The notes below the pieces were generated by a model. It searched no databases. It worked only from the letters and a program-made list of their open reading frames with translations, and was not told the origin of the DNA. A stretch of 22,333 bases of DNA. Source: CAYRKT01 sp964425005. Lineage in GTDB: Bacteria > Synergistota > Synergistia > CAYRKT01. Positions 1-7,021 of the stretch are shown one piece after another. The stretch's first letter is position 1. The number at the start of each line of letters is the position of its first letter. The DNA is taken from positions 1-22,333 of the forward strand of contig CAYRKT010000024.1 of assembly GCA_964425005.1 (NCBI GenBank). The letters are read 5' to 3'. The position numbers were made by a program, and so were the translations under genes.

Positions 1-645
1 CCCCAGGACCACCCCCAGGGAGGAGAGGAGCGTCAACCCCCCCCATCCCGAGAAGAGAAGGAGGTGCGCCGAGAGCCCGGGCAGAAGCTGCCAGAACCTC
101 ACCTCCGGGAAGAGGGCCTTGAACGAGCCCAGGGCGAAGCGCTGGCTCAGGAGGGCCATCGACAGGGAGGAAAGCCTCCCGCCGCAGGCGCAGGCCGATA
201 GGGCCCACAGGGGGTCCTCCGCCTCGGCCCCCAGGGAGCCCCTGAGGCCCAGGTAGGCGACGCCGAAGGCCAGGGCGAAGGAGCCAACCCCCGGGTCCTT
301 CATCACCCTGAGCATCTCCTCCCCCCTCCGGCCGCTGGCCCATCCGTCCACCACGTCCAAAAAACCGTCGAAGTGAAAGGAGAAGCCCAGGTAGAGGTAG
401 AGCGAGAGGGCCACCCAGGAGGAGGAAAGGGGGCTAAGCCCCGCCGAGGAGGCGAGGCTCTGTGCCGCGCCGGAGAGCAACCCCAGGAGGGAGCCCACCA
501 GGGGGAAGAGGGCGAAGACCAGGCGCAGGTCGAAGGGGTGCCCGCAGGGGGGCACTGGAAGCCTGCTGAACATCCTGAGGGCCTCCAGGGCGGAGGCCCA
601 GGTCGAGAGGGCGAGCCGACTAAAGCTATAAAAGGAGGCTCTCAT
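1..645 (-). CDS. cobS: Adenosylcobinamide-GDP ribazoletransferase (cobalamin synthase), C-terminus cut by window
   Basis: CobS is the membrane enzyme that joins alpha-ribazole (phosphate) to adenosylcobinamide-GDP, the last assembly step of the adenosylcobalamin nucleotide loop. I translated this frame by hand: 215 codons are open from ATG at 645 to base 1. The family signature is clear: FHFDGFLDVVDGW at about residues 90-102, followed by GRRGEEMLRVMKDPGVGSFA, equivalent to the family's HxDGLxDxxDG and R..MKDsxxGxxg motifs. The Asp-rich loop should bind metal and phosphate. The rest is hydrophobic, with several likely membrane spans. An AAGGTGG lies about 12 bases before the ATG. The gene is divergent from the ABC transporter unit at 749. 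The missing C-terminus is only a window effect. I am confident of the family; no other cobalamin gene is visible here. Confidence 0.9.
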   Translation of the reverse strand, partial: MRASFYSFSRLALSTWASALEALRMFSRLPVPPCGHPFDLRLVFALFPLVGSLLGLLSGAAQSLASSAGLSPLSSSWVALSLYLYLGFSFHFDGFLDVVDGWASGRRGEEMLRVMKDPGVGSFALAFGVAYLGLRGSLGAEAEDPLWALSACACGGRLSSLSMALLSQRFALGSFKALFPEVRFWQLLPGLSAHLLLFSGWGGLTLLSSLGVVLG

Positions 646-662
646 CTTCGAGTTGCTCCACC

Positions 663-691
663 TTCAAAAAGGGACCTCCCGCGCTTATAAT
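663..691 (+). promoter_or_regulatory. Putative sigma-70 type promoter for the amino-acid ABC transporter/aminotransferase unit
   Basis: A perfect -10 TATAAT at 686-691 lies 17 bp after a weak -35 TTCAAA at 663-668. The first codon of the downstream ATPase is at 749, giving a leader of about 50 bases. The spacer between cobS and the ATPase (646-748) contains no gene. The TTATAA core also reads TATAAG on the minus strand and might serve cobS, but no good minus-strand -35 was found. Confidence 0.5.
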
Positions 692-748
692 TTAACGCAT
701 GCCGCACCAGAGCGCACCACACCCTAGTTTAGCGGGAGAGGTCGGGCT

Positions 749-1504
749 TTGGAAGCCATCTGCGTGAGGGGACTCACGAAGCGCTTCGGATCGAGGGAGG
801 TCCTGAGGGGCGTCGACCTCTCGGTGGAGGAGGGGGAGGTGGTCTCGGTGATAGGCCCCAGCGGCTCGGGCAAGAGCACCCTCCTCCGTTGCATCTGCGG
901 CCTCGAGGGCTTCGACGAGGGGGAGATAAGGCTCATGGGGAGGTCCCTCGTGGAGCTCTCCAGGGACAGGGCGGCCATGGCCTCGACGGTGGGGATGATA
1001 TTCCAGAGCTTCAACCTCTTCCCCCACATGAGCGCCCTGGAGAACGTGGCCCTGGCCCCCGTCAGGGTGAAGGGCATGCCCGAGGGAAGGGCTAAGGAGC
1101 TCGCCATGTCCCTGCTCTCGCGGGTGGGCATGGCCGAACAGGCCCACCTCAGGCCTTCCAGGCTCTCCGGGGGGCAGCAGCAGAGGGTGGCCATCGCCAG
1201 GGCCCTGGCCATGCAGCCCAGGGTGCTCCTCTTCGACGAGCCCACCTCGGCGCTGGACCCCGAGCTGGTGGGGGAGGTGCTGGAGGTCATCTCCTCCCTC
1301 GCCCGCGAGGGGATCACCATGGTGGTGGTGACCCACGAGATGCTCTTCGCCCGGGAGGTCTCCCACAGGGTGGTCTTCGTGGACGAGGGGAGGATAGCCT
1401 GCGATGGCCCTCCGGAGCAGGTCCTGTGCAACCCCACCTGCGAGAGGCTCCAGGCCTTCCTGAGGAGGCTTTTGCCCCACTTCGGGTCGGCGAGCGGGGG
1501 GTAG
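749..1504 (+). CDS. Polar amino-acid ABC transporter ATP-binding protein (GlnQ/HisP family)
   Basis: This is the ATPase subunit of a PAAT-type amino-acid importer, acting on the cytoplasmic face with the permease encoded next. The 251-residue protein is full length for the family. Visible motifs are Walker A GPSGSGKST (36-44), Q-loop Gln86, signature LSGGQQQR (139-146), Walker B LLFDEPTSALDP (160-171) and H-loop His196 in THEM. The start is TTG at 749, chosen because GGGAGAGG at 734-741 sits 7 bases upstream and the protein aligns from its first strand. Stop TAG at 1502-1504 is only 5 bases before the permease start, so translation is probably coupled. The substrate cannot be read from the sequence; polar, acidic or basic amino acids are all possible. 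No substrate-binding protein lies in this unit. Confidence 0.92.
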   Translation: MEAICVRGLTKRFGSREVLRGVDLSVEEGEVVSVIGPSGSGKSTLLRCICGLEGFDEGEIRLMGRSLVELSRDRAAMASTVGMIFQSFNLFPHMSALENVALAPVRVKGMPEGRAKELAMSLLSRVGMAEQAHLRPSRLSGGQQQRVAIARALAMQPRVLLFDEPTSALDPELVGEVLEVISSLAREGITMVVVTHEMLFAREVSHRVVFVDEGRIACDGPPEQVLCNPTCERLQAFLRRLLPHFGSASGG

Positions 1505-1509
1505 GGGTC

Positions 1510-2163
1510 GTGTCCCTGGACTTCTCGGCGGTCGTGCCGTACCTGCCCCTGCTGCTTAAGGGGACGGTCGCCACGGTCGAGGCGAGCGCACTCTCCTCCC
1601 TGCTGGGGGCTGCGCTGGGCCTGCTCCTGGGGGTGGGGCTCGTGGTGCCCCTGAGGTGGATGAGGCTTTTGTGCTGGTGCTACGTCTACTTCGTCCGCGG
1701 AACCCCCCTTTTGGTGCAGCTTTTCATCATCTACTTCGGCCTGCCCTCCTTCGGGGTGGACCTGGGGGCCTTCGCCTCGGGGGTGCTGGGGCTTGGGCTC
1801 AACAGCGCCGCCTACGTGGCCGAGATAGTAAGAGCCGGCATAGAGGCCATCCCCAGGGGGCAGATCGAGGCCTGCAGGGTCCTGGGCCTGAGCTACTGCC
1901 AGACCATGCGCTTCGTGGTGCTGCCGCAGGCACTGCGCAACATGCTGCCGGCCTTCGCCAACGAGTTCGCCACGGTGCTGAAGCAGTCGTCCCTGCTCTC
2001 CTCTTTGGCCATAACCGAGCTGACCATGGCCGGCCAGCAGGTGAGGAGCGTCACCTTCGCCTCCTTCGAGACCTTCGCGGTGGTGGCGCTCATATACCTG
2101 GCGCTGACCTCAGCGATAGGGATAGCGCTGAGGACGTTGGAGAGGAGGTGGAGCGTGAGTTGA
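1510..2163 (+). CDS. Polar amino-acid ABC transporter permease (HisM/GlnP family)
   Basis: Inner-membrane permease partner of the preceding ATPase. The start is GTG at 1510, giving 217 residues, normal for HisMQ/GlnP permeases; the open frame extends upstream to 1426 but that part overlaps the ATPase and has no family similarity. The cytoplasmic coupling helix (EAA loop) is seen as GQIEACRVLGLSYCQTMRF followed by VVLPQALRNMLPAFANEF, which contacts the ATPase. Before it comes the family-typical YVYFVRGTPLLVQLF. Several strongly hydrophobic segments flank these motifs. The stop TGA at 2161-2163 overlaps the TTG start of the aminotransferase by 4 bases. One permease gene is present, so it would act as a homodimer if no partner lies elsewhere. 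Confidence 0.9.
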   Translation: MSLDFSAVVPYLPLLLKGTVATVEASALSSLLGAALGLLLGVGLVVPLRWMRLLCWCYVYFVRGTPLLVQLFIIYFGLPSFGVDLGAFASGVLGLGLNSAAYVAEIVRAGIEAIPRGQIEACRVLGLSYCQTMRFVVLPQALRNMLPAFANEFATVLKQSSLLSSLAITELTMAGQQVRSVTFASFETFAVVALIYLALTSAIGIALRTLERRWSVS

Positions 2164-3275
2164 TCAGGATATCGGAGGACCTAAAGGGAATGGCGAGCCA
2201 CTCGATAATCGAGATATCCAAGAAGGCCCCCGCCGACAGCCTGGACCTCACGGTGGGCGAGCCGGACCTGCCCGCCGACCCGGACGTGGTGGAGGGCATA
2301 AAGATGGCCCTCTCGGAGGGGCTAACCCGCTACACCGCCGACGAGGGGATCCTGGAGCTCAGGGAGCACATATGCGAGCAGATAAAGGCCAAGTACGGCC
2401 TGAGCTACAGCCCCGACGAGGTCCTCATAACCCCCGGAGGGGCCGGCTCCTTCTACGCCGCCATGAAGGCGGTGACCAACCCCAGGGAGAGGGTGGCCCT
2501 GCAGTCCCCGTGGTACCCGGGGCACTTCAGGTCCCTCAAGGTGATGGGCTGCGAGGTGATCCCCCTGAGGAGCTTCGAGGAGGGAAGCCCGGTGAGGGTG
2601 AGCCCCGAGGCCGTGCCCAGGGGGGTGAGCGCCATAGCCCTCTGCTCCCCCCACAACCCGACGGGACAGGTCCTGTCTGCCGAGGAGATGGAGGCCCTCC
2701 AGAGGAGGGCCCTGGAGGAGGACGCCGCCCTGGTGGTGGACGTGACCTACGAGGAGCTGACCCCGACGGGGAAGGTCTTCCTGCCCCCCTCCAGGGAGAA
2801 CCTGCTCATATCCGGCTCCTTCTCCAAGTCGCTGTGCATAACGGGGCTGCGGGTGGGGTATCTGGCGGGCCCCAGGGAGGCGGTGGAGGCGGCCAAGAAG
2901 GTCCAGCTGGCCTTCGGGCTTTGCGCCAACTCCCTGGGCCAGAGGGGGGTGCTCGAGGCCTACAGGAAGGGCATGAGGAGGGTGCCGAAGGTCAGGGAGG
3001 AGTACCTGAACAGGGCAAGGCGCTGCCAGGGCATCCTCCAGGAGGCCGGCATAAAGACCTTCCAGCCGGACGGCGGCTTCTTCCTCTTCCCCTACGTGGC
3101 CAGGAGGTCCAGGGACGTGGCCTCGAGGCTGGCCGCCGAGGGCATAGTCACGGTGCCGGGATACCCCTTCTTCGGGCCGGACGGCGAAGGACACCTCAGG
3201 ATAGCGCTGATCAGGCCCCTCTCGGAGCTGGAGCCGGCCGTCAGGAGGATGGCGGAGGTGATAAGGGGCCTTTAG
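2160..3275 (+). CDS. PLP-dependent aminotransferase, class I/II (fold type I)
   Basis: Predicted to move an amino group between an amino acid and a 2-oxo acid using pyridoxal phosphate. From TTG at 2160 the protein has 371 residues. Visible are LDLTVGEPDLPADP (28-41), RYTADEGILELRE (57-69), SPHNPTG (163-169), Asp194 and Tyr197 of VVDVTYEEL (cofactor N1 and O3 contacts), the Schiff-base Lys223 in SGSFSKSL, GLRVGYLAGP (229-238) and the carboxylate-binding Arg347 in HLRIAL. AGGAGG at 2143-2148 and the family-like opening support TTG 2160; ATG at 2190 is the alternative. Co-location with an amino-acid importer suggests it acts on the imported substrate. Exact specificity (aspartate, aromatic, alanine and so on) cannot be decided. 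Its stop overlaps the convergent J/HEAT gene's stop by 4 bases. Confidence 0.88.
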   Translation: MIRISEDLKGMASHSIIEISKKAPADSLDLTVGEPDLPADPDVVEGIKMALSEGLTRYTADEGILELREHICEQIKAKYGLSYSPDEVLITPGGAGSFYAAMKAVTNPRERVALQSPWYPGHFRSLKVMGCEVIPLRSFEEGSPVRVSPEAVPRGVSAIALCSPHNPTGQVLSAEEMEALQRRALEEDAALVVDVTYEELTPTGKVFLPPSRENLLISGSFSKSLCITGLRVGYLAGPREAVEAAKKVQLAFGLCANSLGQRGVLEAYRKGMRRVPKVREEYLNRARRCQGILQEAGIKTFQPDGGFFLFPYVARRSRDVASRLAAEGIVTVPGYPFFGPDGEGHLRIALIRPLSELEPAVRRMAEVIRGL

Positions 3276-4273
3276 AACTCCAGGAGCTTCCTGGCCCAGA
3301 AGCGCACCAGGGGATGTCCGTCGAACTCGCCCAGAGACCTGATGGCCGAGGCGACCTCCCTCTGCTCCTTGAAGGTGGAGAGGGCCTTTAAGGCCTCGAC
3401 GCGCAGGGACACGTCTTCGCTCCGAAGAAGGGGGAGCAGGTCGGCGGGGGTCAGGAACTCGGCGAATTTCCCCCGAAGCTCCCTAAGGGCCGCCAGGGCC
3501 ACCTCGGGGTGGGAGCCCAGGGCCTCCAGGAGGTGTGGCACCGCCGACGGGCCGCACGTGGCCATCGCCGAGGCGGCCATGGCGGCTATCCTCTTGTCCT
3601 CGCCGAGGAGGTGTCTCCTGAGGGCCTCGAGCTTTCGGGGGCTCTTCATGAAGCCGCAGAGGGCTATGGCCTCCTCCAGGACCATCGGGCTAGAGGCGCA
3701 CCTGAGCACCTCCAGCACCGCATCGGCCGCCCTGGGGTGGAGTAGGTGCTCCCTGAGCCTCCTCAGGGCCTGCAGGGCGAGGGACGGGTTGGAGCTCCTG
3801 GCGGCTCTACAGAGCACCTCCACCGGGTCGAGCCCCTCCTCCAGCCGAAGCTCCGAGGAGGACCTCTCCCTGAAGAGGCGTTCGGCCTCGTCTATACTCC
3901 TCTCCAGCGAGGATATCACGGATCCGATCCTGAAGCTCCTGTAGGAGCTCTTGAGCCTGGACCAGAAGGAGACCCTGGGCGACGGACCCGCGCGAGCTCC
4001 ACCCCTCCGGACGGGCTCGCCCCTCGCGACCTCTCCCCCCCGGGCGCCGCCGGCGGATCGATCCAGGGTCCTGTCGTACTCCCTGCGGGAGGCCGGATCG
4101 GAGAGCACCCGGTAGGCCTCGGCCACCACCTCGAAGGGATAGCGATAGGAGGAGGGCCTGCCCACGTCGGGATGGCAGAGCTTGGCGAGCCTCCTGAAGG
4201 CCCTCTTTATCTCCTGAGGGGAGGCGTCCCTCGCCACCCCCAGGACCTCGTAGTAGTCGAACCTGGAGGCCAA
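3272..4273 (-). CDS. J-domain protein with helical HEAT-repeat-like C-terminal half
   Basis: An Hsp40-type co-chaperone candidate for the Hsp70 encoded just upstream. Residues 5-68 form a J domain: FDYYEVLGVARDAS, then HPD at 34-36, the tripeptide that stimulates Hsp70 ATPase, and AYRVLSDPASRREYD. Residues 70-100 are a Gly/Arg-rich linker. Residues 115-145 look like a charged helix. About 150-333 are repeated helical pairs rich in Leu/Ala (for example SLALQALRRLREHL, KRIAAMAASAMATCGPSAV, SLRVEALKALSTF), resembling HEAT repeats. There is no DnaJ zinc finger and no DnaJ C-terminal substrate domain. The start is TTG at 4273; GGGGTGA sits about 6 bases upstream and MASRFDYYEVLG aligns with J domains from the first residue. 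The gene begins 6 bases past the Hsp70 stop, so the two are probably co-translated. The client is unknown. Confidence 0.85.
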   Translation of the reverse strand: MASRFDYYEVLGVARDASPQEIKRAFRRLAKLCHPDVGRPSSYRYPFEVVAEAYRVLSDPASRREYDRTLDRSAGGARGGEVARGEPVRRGGARAGPSPRVSFWSRLKSSYRSFRIGSVISSLERSIDEAERLFRERSSSELRLEEGLDPVEVLCRAARSSNPSLALQALRRLREHLLHPRAADAVLEVLRCASSPMVLEEAIALCGFMKSPRKLEALRRHLLGEDKRIAAMAASAMATCGPSAVPHLLEALGSHPEVALAALRELRGKFAEFLTPADLLPLLRSEDVSLRVEALKALSTFKEQREVASAIRSLGEFDGHPLVRFWARKLLEF

Positions 4274-4279
4274 GGGGCA

Positions 4280-5941
4280 TCACCCCAGGAGCGACCTGAG
4301 CTTGGCGCTGGCCTCGTTCAGGGCCCGCGATAGGGAGACCTTAAGACTCAAGTCCCCCTCGCCCATGAGGGATCGGCTCCTCTTGAGGCACTCCTCCAGC
4401 CTCACCCTGTGGGAGGGCTCGAGGGCCGCCGAGAGGGCCACCAGGGACCTGTAGGCCTCCTCGAACTGGACCTCCGCCAGGGCCTCCTCGGAAAGCACCC
4501 TGCCGGCCCTGGAACCTCTGGGCGAGACCCCGAAGGAGAGCTTGAGCTCCCGCGACGGGCCGCCTTTAGAGTCCACCGCCGAGACCGAGAGCATGCCGCT
4601 CTCGTCCACCCTGAAGGTGACCTTTATGCGGACCTCCCCTCTCCTGCCGCGGGGTATGTCCCTGAGCAGAAGCCTTCCCAAAGAGACGTTCCGGCAGGCC
4701 AGCTCCTCCTCCCCCTGCAGGACGTGGATCTCCACCTCCCTCTGTCCGTCCTCCACGGTGGTGAAGACCATCTCCGCCGAGGCGGGGAGCTTGCTCCCCC
4801 TGGGTATGACCTTGAGGAACCTGCCCCCCTCCACCTCCACCCCCAGGGACTGCTGCAGCACGTCCACCAGCAGGAAGTCGAAGCCCCTGCCCTCCAGCGA
4901 GGCGGCCTCGATGGCAGCCCCCAGGGCCACTGCCTCCAGGGGGTCCGGTCCCCTCTTCACCGGAAGCCCAAGCCTCCTCGAAAGATACCCCACGAAGGAC
5001 CAGGTGAGGGAGGAACCGCCCACGGCCAGGACCAGGTCAGGAGGGCACTGGGGCCTGGACCCCAGCACCTCCAGCGCCAGCGCCGCCACCCGCTCGAAGA
5101 CGGGCTCCACCCGCCTCTCGAAGGCCTCCCTGGCCAGGGTCAGGTCCAGGTCCAAAACCTCCTCCCCCAGCGCCCCCACCATGGGGATGAGGACCCTGAC
5201 GCTTTTGGCCTGGGAGAAGGCCTTCTTGGCCTCCTCCGCCTCGGCCATGAGCCTGCCGAAGGCCACCGGGTCCCTTCGAAGGTTTAAGCCCGTCTCCCTC
5301 CTGAAGAGGTCCGCCATCCAGTCGGCCACCACCTCGTCCAGGTCGAAGCCCCCCACGGGCAGGCCGCGGCTCTCCATCACCTCGAAGACGCCCTCCTCGT
5401 GCTCCACCAGGGAGACGTCGGTGGTCCCGCCCCCGAAGTCGACCACCAGGGCTCTCCCCGACAGTCCCCTACCCACCACGTAGGAGAGGGCCGCGGCCGT
5501 GGGCTCGTTGACGAAGCGCCTGACCTCAAACCCCGCGGCCGAGGCCGACCTGGCCAGGACCTCCCTTTGCCTGTGGGTGAAGCCGGCCGGCACGGCGAGC
5601 ACCGCGCCCCTGACGGGCGAGCGAAGAAGGGCTTCCGCCCTCTCCCTCAGGCGCCTGAACAGGGCGGAAAGCAGGAGCTCCAGCTCGAAGGTCCTTCCCC
5701 CGAGCTCCACCCCCTCCGCCTGGCCCACCAGCCTCTTGAGGTTCCAGATCCCCCTGTCGGGGGCAGCCCTAAGGACGGAGACGGCCTCCTCCCCCACCAG
5801 CAGCCTCCCGTCCTCGGAGAGGGCCACCGCGCTGGGCATGAAGGGAGAGCCCACGCCCACGGGGAGCGCCCTGGCTCCCCTCTCGTCGGCCAGGGCGCAG
5901 AGGGTCGTGCTGCTACCGAAGTCCACCCCCAGCGCGGGCAT
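4280..5941 (-). CDS. Hsp70-family molecular chaperone, short form
   Basis: An ATP-dependent cytosolic chaperone of the Hsp70 family, divergent from the DnaK of protein folding. Of 553 residues, about 1-355 are the nucleotide-binding domain: phosphate-1 loop GVDFGSSTT (5-13), NEPTAAALSY (145-154), phosphate-2 loop VVDFGGGTTDVSLVE (166-180) and adenosine motif AVGGSSLTWSFV (306-317). The interdomain linker is FLLVDV (356-361). A beta-rich substrate-binding domain follows (QQSLGVEVEGG to about 468), then a lid of only about 85 residues, against about 100-130 in DnaK, with no EEVD or acidic tail. No GrpE is encoded nearby. ATG at 5941 has GGGGTGAGGTGG upstream. It sits between bpsA and its likely J-protein partner. 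An HscA-like specialised role is conceivable, but no iron-sulphur genes are present. Confidence 0.9.
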   Translation of the reverse strand: MPALGVDFGSSTTLCALADERGARALPVGVGSPFMPSAVALSEDGRLLVGEEAVSVLRAAPDRGIWNLKRLVGQAEGVELGGRTFELELLLSALFRRLRERAEALLRSPVRGAVLAVPAGFTHRQREVLARSASAAGFEVRRFVNEPTAAALSYVVGRGLSGRALVVDFGGGTTDVSLVEHEEGVFEVMESRGLPVGGFDLDEVVADWMADLFRRETGLNLRRDPVAFGRLMAEAEEAKKAFSQAKSVRVLIPMVGALGEEVLDLDLTLAREAFERRVEPVFERVAALALEVLGSRPQCPPDLVLAVGGSSLTWSFVGYLSRRLGLPVKRGPDPLEAVALGAAIEAASLEGRGFDFLLVDVLQQSLGVEVEGGRFLKVIPRGSKLPASAEMVFTTVEDGQREVEIHVLQGEEELACRNVSLGRLLLRDIPRGRRGEVRIKVTFRVDESGMLSVSAVDSKGGPSRELKLSFGVSPRGSRAGRVLSEEALAEVQFEEAYRSLVALSAALEPSHRVRLEECLKRSRSLMGEGDLSLKVSLSRALNEASAKLRSLLG

Positions 5942-5958
5942 GGGCCCACCTCACCCCT

Positions 5959-7008
5959 TCATACGGTGGAGCTCTCCTCGTCGTTGTATATGTCGAGGCC
6001 CCGAAGGTCCGGGTTGTCCCTCCTGGGCTCCTCCACCAGCTCCACCCTGTAGATGGAGGATCGATACCAGTTCCTTATGGGCCTCTCCTTGACGGGGGCG
6101 AGCTGATAGGCCTCCATCTCCTCGGCGTAGTCCCAGTTGACGTACTCGTTGAACTCGTATATGACGTCGGTGATGACCAGGCCCTTGTCTATCAGCACCT
6201 GCTGGATCTTCCTCCTCTTGGAGAAGGAGGTCTCCACGTTGGTTATACCGAAGTAGCCGCTGGAGCCAGGCCCCTTGAGCGTCAGTATACCCCTGCCCAG
6301 GAAGGCGTCCACCGCCGCCAGGGTCTCCGACGGGTCGGTGAAGAAGACGTCGAAGACCCCAACCAGCGAGGAGGGCAAGGGCTCCCGCAGGTCGTGCCTC
6401 AGGGCCCTCAGGCGAAGCCCCTCCCCCGAGGCCACCTCGTTCGTGAAGTCGACTATCCGCTCGTCGATGTCCAGCACCACCACCTCCTCGGGAAGGCCCG
6501 ACAGGGCCAGGGCCAGGCCCGTGAGGTCGTCGTCCCCCAGGACCACCACCCTGGAGCCCCTGAGGTCGCCCCTCGAGTCGGCCAGGGCCACCCTGCAGAA
6601 GACCACCTCGGGCGTCACGTAAGCCTGGTCGAACTGCCTGAGGGGGGAGGGCCTGCTCCTCTGGAGCTCCACGAACCGCCTGTAGGAGTCGTACAGGTGG
6701 TCCAGGACCACCGTCCTCCCCCTGCACGCGGGGCAGAGGTGCGCCCCCTTCGGGAAGGCCTTGACCTCCTCCGCGAAGGCCTTCCCCCTGCTAGAGAGGT
6801 ATATCCCATCCCTTATCTCCACCAGACCCATTTCGGCCATGACCTCCAGGGCCGCGGCCACCATGGGCAGGGGCTCGTCGCTTTGGCGGACTATCTCCCA
6901 GAAGTTCCTGGAAGTGGAAACGGCAGCGAGGATCCTCTTCACGTCCCTCTCCCTGGTAGGTATGCCCGTCTTAGCACCGACCTTGCAGGCCACGTCGAGC
7001 AAGCTCAT
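5959..7008 (-). CDS. bpsA: N4-bis(aminopropyl)spermidine synthase (branched-chain polyamine synthase)
   Basis: BpsA transfers aminopropyl groups from decarboxylated SAM to the N4 of spermidine, making branched polyamines known from thermophiles such as Thermus and Thermococcus, where they stabilise nucleic acids at high temperature. The 349-residue protein is full length. An N-terminal winged-helix-like part (about 20-75) is followed by CPAC at 92-95, GDDD at 158-161, DIDER at 180-184, TDPSE at 224-228, LTLKGPGSSGYFGI (242-255), EFNEYVNWDYAEEM (285-298) and the very characteristic C-terminal DIYNDEESS (339-347). Family members known to me have DPPE where this one has DPSE. ATG at 7008 is preceded by GGGGGTGA. 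It is 13 bases after mtaB and 17 before hsp70, clearly in one operon. No spermidine synthase or SAM decarboxylase is in the window. Confidence 0.9.
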   Translation of the reverse strand: MSLLDVACKVGAKTGIPTRERDVKRILAAVSTSRNFWEIVRQSDEPLPMVAAALEVMAEMGLVEIRDGIYLSSRGKAFAEEVKAFPKGAHLCPACRGRTVVLDHLYDSYRRFVELQRSRPSPLRQFDQAYVTPEVVFCRVALADSRGDLRGSRVVVLGDDDLTGLALALSGLPEEVVVLDIDERIVDFTNEVASGEGLRLRALRHDLREPLPSSLVGVFDVFFTDPSETLAAVDAFLGRGILTLKGPGSSGYFGITNVETSFSKRRKIQQVLIDKGLVITDVIYEFNEYVNWDYAEEMEAYQLAPVKERPIRNWYRSSIYRVELVEEPRRDNPDLRGLDIYNDEESSTV

Positions 7009-7021
7009 GCGATCACCCCCC

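Noticed and set aside
373..690. Open frame on the plus strand across cobS
   Set aside because: It lies opposite the clear CobS reading on the minus strand and has a low-complexity Gly/Glu-rich translation typical of GC-rich shadows.
646..748. Cobalamin riboswitch before cobS
   Set aside because: The spacer is about 100 bases and shared with a divergent promoter; no B12-box-like conserved stretch was recognised.
692..1480. Long minus-strand open frames over the ABC ATPase
   Set aside because: They are the reverse complement of a gene with all ABC motifs and encode Gly/His/Pro-rich strings without family features; the same applies to other long antisense frames in the window.
1656..2159. N-terminal extension of the aminotransferase into the permease
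   Set aside because: The extra 168 codons overlap the permease in another frame, show no PLP-enzyme similarity, and a good ribosome site sits just before TTG 2160.
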